From assembly GCF_004216905.1 (NCBI RefSeq), contig NZ_SGXJ01000003.1, positions 372,001 to 436,000 on the forward strand: 64,000 nucleotides of DNA, given 5' to 3'. The stretch is from Kribbella sp. VKM Ac-2569. Lineage in GTDB: Bacteria > Actinomycetota > Actinomycetes > Propionibacteriales > Kribbellaceae. Shown here one piece after another: positions 54,582 through 64,000 of the stretch; within the stretch, counting starts at the first letter, position 1; every line of letters starts with the position of its first letter. A program made the translations under genes and the position numbers. The notes under the pieces were generated by a model. It did not search any database. It saw only the letters and a list, made by a program, of their open reading frames with translations, and was not told where the DNA came from.

Positions 54582-55703
54582 CGGACCGCCGCGGAACGGA
54601 CGGCCGTCGGTCAGGCGACCTTCGTTGTCGCGGACGCGAGGTTCGTAGTGGGCGAAGAAGATCTTGCCGACCAAGTCGCGCCGGCTACGCACCCCGGTCT
54701 TGTCGAACACGCTCTTCAGGTGTTGCTGGACAGTGTGTGTCGCGACGACGAGCTGCTCGGCGATGTCGGTGGTCGAGTTCCCCTGGAGGACCAGTCGGGT
54801 GACGTCCTGCTCGCGTCCAGTCAGTCCGTACGCCGACATGAGAAGCGGAGCGATGCGTCCAGGGTCAGCGGGCTCGACGATCACCGCGACCCGGCGTGAA
54901 CTCGACGAAACCAGCGAAGTCCCGTGCAGCACCACCCATCGACCTGATCGGGACATCACCCGGGACACGGCGACCTCACCGGTGTCCGGGTACGTCGCCG
55001 TACGCAGAGCCTGGCCGGCGACGGCCAGTACGGCCGAGGGCAAGCGTCCTGCGTCCCAGTCCCCATCAGGCAGATCACGGATCCAGCGTTCGACGCCGGG
55101 GGTCGCCGACTCGATCTCCCAGGTGCTGGTGACAACGATCAGCCCGGGCGCATCGCTGCCCTCCGGATCGGTTGCCTCGCCGATCAGCAGCGAAGTGCGG
55201 GCACCGGCTGCGAGGGCGGGTGCGACCGCCCGCAGGAAGGACAGGTCCTCGTCGTCGAACATCGGCCGGCCCGGCTCACGGTAGAGCCCGAGCGCGCCCC
55301 ACACGTCGCCGGACTTGGTGCGCAGGCAGGCGATCAGTTCCTGGTCGCCACCCATCGTCATGTTCTCGTGCCAGCGCGGGCTGCCGGCCGGGTCGCCACC
55401 GGTGGCTTCGTGGAGCGTCGAGATGCCCCGCGCCGACCGGGCGACGTCGGCGAGCTTGTTGACGTCGTCTCCGTAGTACTCCTGCGCGAGCCACTCCTGC
55501 GGGAGCTCCGGCATGCCCTCGTTGAAGTGGCTCGTCACCAGTAGGGACGCCGGATCCAGCGTGTACCAGCAGGGTGCTTGGTAGTACGGCACCGCGCTGC
55601 GGATGGCGTCGGACGACTCCCGCCAGAGCGTGACGAGGTCGAGCCCCTTCCGCGCCAGTGTCGCGATCCGGTCGCTCGCACGCTCCTTGGCATACCCGGT
55701 CAC
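54570..55703 (-). CDS. LuxR-family regulator with GAF-like N-terminal domain
   Basis: A 377-residue regulator. The C-terminal helix-turn-helix (about 300-360) is LTGREQDVTRLVLQGNSTTDIAEQL and VVATHTVQQHLKSVFDKTGVRSR, the LuxR signature. The N-terminal ~180 residues include a GAF-like sensory segment (LIACLRTKSGDVWGALGLYREPG). It begins at a GTG (MTGYAKERASD). It is divergent from the cupin gene 110 bp away, which it may regulate; that link is positional inference. Confidence 0.9.
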   Translation of the reverse strand: MTGYAKERASDRIATLARKGLDLVTLWRESSDAIRSAVPYYQAPCWYTLDPASLLVTSHFNEGMPELPQEWLAQEYYGDDVNKLADVARSARGISTLHEATGGDPAGSPRWHENMTMGGDQELIACLRTKSGDVWGALGLYREPGRPMFDDEDLSFLRAVAPALAAGARTSLLIGEATDPEGSDAPGLIVVTSTWEIESATPGVERWIRDLPDGDWDAGRLPSAVLAVAGQALRTATYPDTGEVAVSRVMSRSGRWVVLHGTSLVSSSSRRVAVIVEPADPGRIAPLLMSAYGLTGREQDVTRLVLQGNSTTDIAEQLVVATHTVQQHLKSVFDKTGVRSRRDLVGKIFFAHYEPRVRDNEGRLTDGRPFRGGPLEP

Positions 55704-55813
55704 ACCACCAAGGTACGGCGATGTGCCGGGGCTGTGGATACCACTTTTCTGGAATGGGCAACCGGCGTTGGCACTCGTAGCTTCAGGCTCATCCGATCCA
55801 CTGAGGAGGGGCC

Positions 55814-56302
55814 ATGACTGAGGTAAGAATGCTCGGACCGGGCGAGGGCGAGATCACGAGTGACCCGGAGGGGACACGGAGCGACCGTTACCTGATCGAC
55901 GGTGCGCTCACCGGCGGTGGGTTCGCACTGGTGGAGCAGGTGCTCGCGCCGCGCGTGCTGGCCGCACCGGTGCATCTGCACACGCTCGAGGACGAGTACA
56001 GCTTCGTCCTCGAAGGCCGGCTCGGTGTCCTGCTCGGCGACGAGGAGGTGTTCGCCGACGCGGGCACGCTCGTGTTCAAGCCGCGTGGCCAGTGGCACAC
56101 GTTCTGGAACGCTGGTGATGGCACGCTGCGGATCCTCGAGATGATCGCACCCGGTGGCATCGAGCAACTGTTCCGCAAGCTCGCTGAGCCCGGCGGCGAG
56201 TACGACCCGGAGACGCTCCCGGCGCTTGCCGCGCAGTTCGGCTGTGATGTCGACTTCGAGGCGACGATGCCGGTTGTCGAGCGTCACCAGTTGATCTTCT
56301 AG
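55814..56302 (+). CDS. cupin domain protein
   Basis: A 162-residue single-domain cupin. Motif 1 is PVHLHTLEDEYSFVLEGRLG with His54, His56 and Glu60 as metal ligands, and motif 2 is FADAGTLVFKPRGQWHTFWN with the fourth His. The function, from quercetin dioxygenase-like catalysis to ligand sensing, cannot be assigned. The ATG follows GAGGAGG. It is followed 14 bp later by a SnoaL-like gene, probably co-transcribed. Confidence 0.88.
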   Translation: MTEVRMLGPGEGEITSDPEGTRSDRYLIDGALTGGGFALVEQVLAPRVLAAPVHLHTLEDEYSFVLEGRLGVLLGDEEVFADAGTLVFKPRGQWHTFWNAGDGTLRILEMIAPGGIEQLFRKLAEPGGEYDPETLPALAAQFGCDVDFEATMPVVERHQLIF

Positions 56303-56316
56303 GTGGCTTGACGGCC

Positions 56317-56631
56317 GTGGCCCGCACGCCGGAGGAGCTCGAGGTGATGCTCGAGGACGCGTTCGTACTGCACGACCACGGGGCGCTCGCACAGCTCTTC
56401 GAACCCGAGGCGGTGCTGCAGCCGGCAGGGTGCGGCCCCGCGCATGGCCGGGACGAGATCGAGCGCCTCGTGGCCGAACTGTGGAGTCACCAGCACAGGT
56501 ACGTCGCTGATCCGCGGACGGTACTCCAGTTGCGGGAGACCGCCCTGATGCTGAGCCGGGCGGCTGTCAGCGTCGTACGACGTACTCCGGAGGGGACCTG
56601 GCGCTACGCCATCGTGTACCTGAATCCCTGA
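56317..56631 (+). CDS. SnoaL/NTF2-like domain protein
   Basis: A protein of 104 residues with an NTF2-like fold (ELEVMLEDAFVLHDHGALAQLFEPEAVLQPAGCGPAHG, then ELWSHQHRYVADPRTVLQL). These small proteins act as polyketide cyclases, isomerases or binding proteins; no specific activity is clear. I chose the GTG ten bases after AGGTGG; a TTG three codons upstream overlaps that site. It follows the cupin gene and its stop abuts the stop of the convergent MBL gene. Confidence 0.78.
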   Translation: MARTPEELEVMLEDAFVLHDHGALAQLFEPEAVLQPAGCGPAHGRDEIERLVAELWSHQHRYVADPRTVLQLRETALMLSRAAVSVVRRTPEGTWRYAIVYLNP

Positions 56632-57291
56632 CTACCAGCCGCGTTTGCGCCATTCGGGGACATTCGGGCGTTCGGTGCCGAGGGTGGTGTCGGAGCCGTG
56701 GCCGGGGTAGACCCAGGTTTCGTCGGGGAGGTCGGCGAAGAGTTTGGTCTCGACGTCGTTCAGGAGTGAGGTGAAGCGCTCGGCGTCGCCCTGGGTGTTG
56801 CCGACGCCGCCGGGGAAGAGCGAGTCGCCGGTGAAGAGGTGGGGTGCGCCGTCGGGGTCGTCGTACAGCAGTGCGATCGAGCCGGGGGTGTGGCCGACGA
56901 GGTGGATGACGCGAAGGCTGCACTGACCGACGGCGATGTGGTCGCCGTCGTCGACGAGCTGGTCGGTGGGGACCGGGATGCCCTCGGCGTCGTACCGGCC
57001 GGCGACCGTGGTGGCGCCGGTGCGGGCGACGACCGTGGCCAGTGCCTCCCAGTGGTCCTGGTGGCGGTGCGTGGTGATCACCCGCGCGAGGCCGCCGTCA
57101 CCGATCAGCCGGAGCAGTGTGTCCGCTTCGTTCGCGGCGTCGATCAGCACCTGCTCGTCGGTGTGCCGGCAGCGCAGCAGGTACGCGTTGTTGTCCATCG
57201 GCCCGACCGCGACCTTGGTGATCATCAAGTGGGCCAACTCGTGGGTCTGCGCTGCCCCGCCGACCTTCACGTTCCCGTGGTACTCCGGCAT
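56632..57291 (-). CDS. metallo-beta-lactamase-fold hydrolase (glyoxalase II-like)
   Basis: A 219-residue MBL hydrolase. The metal motif is THRHQDHWEAL (His75, His77, Asp79, His80), followed by VGHTPGSIALL, LFTGDSLFPGGVGNT and YPGHGSDTT, the glyoxalase-II-like order. It may hydrolyse a thioester such as a mycothiol adduct; the substrate is inferred. The ATG has a good AAGGAGAGG site. It is divergent from uvrA. Confidence 0.9.
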   Translation of the reverse strand: MPEYHGNVKVGGAAQTHELAHLMITKVAVGPMDNNAYLLRCRHTDEQVLIDAANEADTLLRLIGDGGLARVITTHRHQDHWEALATVVARTGATTVAGRYDAEGIPVPTDQLVDDGDHIAVGQCSLRVIHLVGHTPGSIALLYDDPDGAPHLFTGDSLFPGGVGNTQGDAERFTSLLNDVETKLFADLPDETWVYPGHGSDTTLGTERPNVPEWRKRGW

Positions 57292-57367
57292 GTTGCCTCT
57301 CCTTGATCTCGGTGACACGCCGATCCTCGCACCTCCTGACCACCGGTGCAGCGACCACCCTCTGCGA

Positions 57368-57383
57368 TCGAATATACTTTCGA
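57368..57383. promoter_or_regulatory. LexA/SOS-box-like palindrome and -10 region upstream of uvrA
   Basis: TCGAATATACTTTCGA has the 16-base layout of the actinobacterial SOS box (TCGAAC-N4-GTTCGA) with mismatches only at the inner C and G. It contains TATACT (57373-57378), a good -10 hexamer, so LexA binding would block polymerase. The expected transcript would start near 57385, 110 bases before the chosen uvrA start. Confidence 0.6.
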
Positions 57384-57494
57384 AACGGCCTCCGGATCTG
57401 GTGGCGGAAGTTTTTGTCGGTGGGCCTCGTTAGCATGACCGGGCAAGTCAGAGATCCACCTGGACCCCCTCGAGAACGGCTGAGAGTAGAGCTT

Positions 57495-60530
<3,036 letters not shown>

Positions 60531-61427
60531 TCAGCGGCGGAAGAGTTGCTGCCAGAGGTGCCGGACCCAGGTGCGGCGCGGTGACGGCAGCAACGCCGCC
60601 GGCAGCACGACTGCCGGCGGCTTCGCGAGCGTGACCGGCACCTGAACCATGCGGTCGCCCTGCAACCAGTACAGGTCGGGGCTGCACTGGTCCGGTGCAT
60701 CGCGATAGATGTCGGCGACGTACTGCGCCAACTGGTCCGCGGCCTGCTGTCCCGCATCGGCGGCGCAGAACGCGACCGTGCTCAACCTCGGTACGCCGAC
60801 CAGCACACCCAGACCGAGGGAGGCCTGGGGCAACAACTTCTCGCGGTCGACGATCGCCATCGACACGAGCGGGTCGTCGTCCCGGGAGAGCACCGAGAAG
60901 CCGTCGTGCTCGACCGGCCGCAGATCCGAGATGTGCTCCAGCGTCAACTGCACCGGCGACGGTACGTCGGGATCACCGAGTCCGAGCATAGAACGCCGTA
61001 CGACGGTCAGCCGGCGATAGTCCGCACCGGTGCCGACGAACACCACGACCTCGAAATGGTCGCCGAACGGGATCAACGCGTCCGCCACCGGACCGGACGT
61101 CCGCGCCGACCAGCCACGCTGCAGCAGCATCGCGCGCTGACGTACGGCGACGTCGCCGTACCGGTGTTCCTCCGTGGCCAGCTCGCCCTCCGCGACGACC
61201 GCGCGCAGCCACGCCTCGATCTGCTCGGCCCACAGCTGCTGCGGGAGCTGACGGCACCGATCGATGATCTCGCCGAGACCGACGACGGCCGACATCTGCA
61301 GCGCGCCGCGGCCCCACCCGACCTCGACCGTCCGTTCGGCGGTGTCGACGACGCACCCCGGCATCCACATCGGCGCCAGGTCCGCGATCGCCTTCAGAAC
61401 CGTCGAATCGTTCGTCGTACCAGTCAT
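60531..61427 (-). CDS. hypothetical protein, possibly DUF1444/YbjN-like
   Basis: A 298-residue protein of no family I can name firmly. It has no signal peptide or transmembrane helix. It contains aliphatic beta segments (FEVVVFVGTGADYRRLTVVRRSMLGL; LGLGVLVGVPRLSTVAFCAAD) and a basic C-terminus (SPRRTWVRHLWQQLFRR). The overall pattern resembles cytosolic DUF1444-type proteins, but this is weak. It is convergent with uvrA; stops abut with no gap. Function unknown. Confidence 0.7.
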   Translation of the reverse strand: MTGTTNDSTVLKAIADLAPMWMPGCVVDTAERTVEVGWGRGALQMSAVVGLGEIIDRCRQLPQQLWAEQIEAWLRAVVAEGELATEEHRYGDVAVRQRAMLLQRGWSARTSGPVADALIPFGDHFEVVVFVGTGADYRRLTVVRRSMLGLGDPDVPSPVQLTLEHISDLRPVEHDGFSVLSRDDDPLVSMAIVDREKLLPQASLGLGVLVGVPRLSTVAFCAADAGQQAADQLAQYVADIYRDAPDQCSPDLYWLQGDRMVQVPVTLAKPPAVVLPAALLPSPRRTWVRHLWQQLFRR

Positions 61428-61541
61428 CTCCAGGCCTCTCCCACCACTAAAGTGTGCCGGGCATCCATTCGGTACGTTTCAGGTCCCCTGCGTTTGCTGG
61501 GGGCCGGCCAGCGGAGAAACCTTAGTCGTGAGATCGGGGCG

Positions 61542-61690
61542 ATGACTGAATCTGACTGGCAGGGCCGTACGACCCGCACATCGCCGGAGCCTGGCCGCTG
61601 CATTCGAGCGAGCTGGAGACCGAGACGCGGCGCGCCGTCCTGGAACTCGCAGCCCGTGTCGTCGGGATCGTGACGCAGACTGCCAGCTGA
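61542..61690 (+). pseudogene. possible frameshifted small ORF (about 48 codons)
   Basis: An ATG (MTESDWQ...) opens a frame that soon becomes coding-unlike, while the next frame from 61556 reads LAGPYDPHIAGAWPLHSSEL and continues to a TGA at 61688 with strongly GC-rich third positions. That second frame has no ATG, GTG or TTG start after its upstream TGA. Adding one base near 61563 would join both into one protein of about 49 residues. It may be a decayed gene, a sequencing error or a real frameshift. Confidence 0.4.
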
Positions 61691-61713
61691 TTCACAGCAA
61701 ACCTTCAAACTGC

Positions 61714-61738
61714 GGTTCAATCCCGACGAGGTTGAACC
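61714..61738. promoter_or_regulatory. inverted repeat and half-site cluster upstream of the Rieske gene
   Basis: GGTTCAA (61714-61720) and TTGAACC (61732-61738) form a 7-bp inverted repeat with an 11-base spacer. Related half-sites TTCAAAC (from 61704) and GTTCAAC (61775-61781), and TTTGACT, lie around it. The cluster, 80-110 bases before the ATG, suggests a regulator operator. The binder is unknown. Confidence 0.5.
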
Positions 61739-61816
61739 GTTCGGCCGATCCGGTCGTTTGACTCGGTATATAGCGTTCAACTACTTCGATCAGCAGGCTC
61801 CTGGAGGTCCAGATCT

Positions 61817-62371
61817 ATGAGCGATGACACGATGGCACCAGCTACCACCCCGCAGCAGGCCAAGGCGGCCGACGGTCTGCGCGACCGGAGGACGGTGCTC
61901 CGCTGCGCGGCGATGGTCGCGCTCGCGGGTGCCAGCGCTCCGATCCTCGCGGCCTGCGGTGGCAGCGACGACGCCTCGGGCGGCGGTACGACGCCGTCCG
62001 CGAGCGGCTCGAGCTCGGCGCCGAGTGCCAGCAGCAGCGCCTCGTCGAGTGCCCCGTCGTCGAGTGCGCCGGCCGGTGGCGGTTCGGTGCTCGGCCCGGT
62101 GTCCGACGTACCGGTCGGCGGCGGGAAGGTGTTCACCGACGCGAAGGTCGTGGTGACGCAGCCGACCGCGGGCCAGTACAAGGGTTTCTCCGCCGTGTGC
62201 ACGCACCAGGGCAACCCGATCGGCTCGGTGGAGAACGGCCAGATCGTCTGCCCGTTCCACCAGAGTCACTTCAGCATCACCGACGGCAGCCCGGTCAGCG
62301 GACCGGCGCAGACGGCGCTGCCGGCCGTGAACGTCAAGGTCGAGGGCGGCAACATCGTCGAGTCCGCGTGA
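61817..62371 (+). CDS. Rieske [2Fe-2S] lipoprotein (Tat-exported)
   Basis: A protein of 184 residues. The N-terminus has a twin-arginine pattern (DRRTVLR) and a lipobox ILAAC with Cys47, then a Gly/Ser/Ala linker (50-90). The Rieske domain has CTH (Cys128, His130) and CPFH (Cys145, His148) ligands, binding a [2Fe-2S] cluster. It is a soluble, membrane-tethered electron carrier or redox sensor; the partner is unknown. The ATG follows TGGAGG. It shares a terminator with the convergent subtilase gene. Confidence 0.92.
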   Translation: MSDDTMAPATTPQQAKAADGLRDRRTVLRCAAMVALAGASAPILAACGGSDDASGGGTTPSASGSSSAPSASSSASSSAPSSSAPAGGGSVLGPVSDVPVGGGKVFTDAKVVVTQPTAGQYKGFSAVCTHQGNPIGSVENGQIVCPFHQSHFSITDGSPVSGPAQTALPAVNVKVEGGNIVESA

Positions 62372-62404
62372 CCACAGGTTGACCACAGACTGAGCGGAAC
62401 AGAC

Positions 62405-62448
62405 GAAGGCCCGGCCACCGGGGTGAGGAAACTGGTGGCCGGGCCTTC
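62405..62448. terminator. bidirectional terminator between Rieske and subtilase genes
   Basis: GAAGGCCCGGCCACC (62405-62419) and GGTGGCCGGGCCTTC (62434-62448) form a perfect 15-bp stem with a 14-base loop. It lies between the two convergent stop codons, 34 and 16 bases away, and would serve both genes. Confidence 0.85.
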
Positions 62449-62463
62449 AGCTGGTTGTCAGGA

Positions 62464-63672
<1,209 letters not shown>

Positions 63673-63821
63673 GGGCGGAACTCCCTCGAGTCAGCGCAAG
63701 GCCTTGTTGCCTCACGCAAAGGACCTGCGCATCTACCCTGGTCCACACGCTAGGGAGCGCGCCCATCCCAGTCGGGGGTCAAACCGGCCTTATGGGCAAA
63801 CCCGCAATACGACCGCAATCT

Positions 63822-64000
63822 TCAGCTGGTTTGCCGCGCCTGGTGATTGGAATACTTCCGCGTCGCGAACTCGTACGCCTCCCCGATCAACGGCAGCAGC
63901 TGGTCCAGACCGGTTGGGTCGACGATCGCAACCCAATGCTGAGTGGCATAGAACGGATGTGGCATCAGAACGTCACGGGCGGCGTAGTCGTGACCCGAGT
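63822..64000 (-). CDS. DUF6194-like protein (3' end only; start outside window)
   Basis: The minus-strand frame is open to the window edge and gives the last 58 residues of a protein: DYAARDVLMPHPFYATQHWV, then IVDPTGLDQLLPLIGEAYEFATRKY. The RDVLMPHPxYAxQHWV pattern and length to the end match the DUF6194 family of unknown function. The 5' part is not in the window. The 149 bp before the subtilase start hold the likely subtilase promoter and no gene. Confidence 0.65.
   Translation of the reverse strand, partial: SGHDYAARDVLMPHPFYATQHWVAIVDPTGLDQLLPLIGEAYEFATRKYSNHQARQTS

Larger units (their letters stand above)
61428..61816. other. 389-bp region without an intact gene
   Basis: The stretch between the hypothetical gene and the Rieske gene holds a possible frameshifted small gene (61542-61690) and a cluster of GTTCAA/TTGAAC half-sites (61702-61780) before the Rieske start. 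An ATG-proximal TATATA lies near 61768. Nothing else is recognisable. Confidence 0.6.

Overview
The window comes from the chromosome of a high-GC actinobacterium. Supporting signs are GC-rich third codon positions, many GTG starts, mycothiol biosynthesis (MshC), a complete Pup-proteasome core (Mpa, Dop, Pup, PrcB, PrcA), a SigE-family ECF factor and an F420-type flavin/deazaflavin oxidoreductase. Gene content and order suggest a Propionibacteriales member such as Kribbella or Nocardioides; that placement is inference. No insertion sequence, prophage or CRISPR array is visible. One tRNA-Pro gene and one ZTP-type riboswitch are present.

Layout. 1-6.9 kb: the conserved DUF3090 / SCO1664-type kinase-like / mshC / PAC2 neighbourhood, with a secreted protein, an L,D-transpeptidase and a HAD phosphatase. 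6.9-14.8 kb: an oligopeptide/dipeptide ABC importer with two substrate-binding lipoproteins and a strong hairpin between the second one and dppB. 14.8-18.6 kb: a leftward SigE-type sigma factor with a membrane-anchored partner, then two secreted or membrane hydrolases. 18.8-26.1 kb: a VOC protein and the glycerol regulon (glpF-glpK-glpD rightward; a second glpK and an IclR regulator leftward). 26.2-29.5 kb: a MacB/FtsX-type ABC exporter. 29.5-35.4 kb: Fe-S RecB-type nuclease, extracytoplasmic intradiol dioxygenase, site-2 protease with CBS domains, TrmI tRNA methyltransferase and the proteasomal ATPase Mpa. 35.5-38.6 kb: a small membrane protein, a second ECF sigma/anti-sigma pair, an APH-like kinase and a NUDIX enzyme. 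38.7-42.2 kb: dop-pup-prcB-prcA. 42.2-48.7 kb: NUDIX, Ddn-like enzyme, ZTP riboswitch-folD, aroH-tyrA, cmk-plsC-der and tRNA-Pro. 48.7-57.3 kb: a tRNA-adjacent PD-(D/E)XK nuclease-like gene, TetR/MMPL efflux, an HtrA-like protease, GNAT, a TPR protein, LuxR, cupin, SnoaL and an MBL hydrolase. 57.5-64 kb: uvrA with a lysine/alanine-rich tail, a hypothetical gene, a Rieske lipoprotein, a secreted subtilase and a partial DUF6194 gene.

How genes work together. Pup is encoded ending in Glu, so it needs no deamidation before conjugation; Dop would then act mainly as depupylase. Mpa (C-terminal GQYL) would thread pupylated substrates into PrcAB. The Pup ligase PafA is not in this window. GlpF, GlpK and GlpD take glycerol to dihydroxyacetone phosphate, probably under the nearby IclR regulator. 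FolD expression is tied to purine/one-carbon status through the ZTP riboswitch. Several genes (mshC, dop, the site-2 protease, the TPR gene and the VOC gene) have a -10-like hexamer 6-7 nt before the start codon, as expected for leaderless mRNAs.
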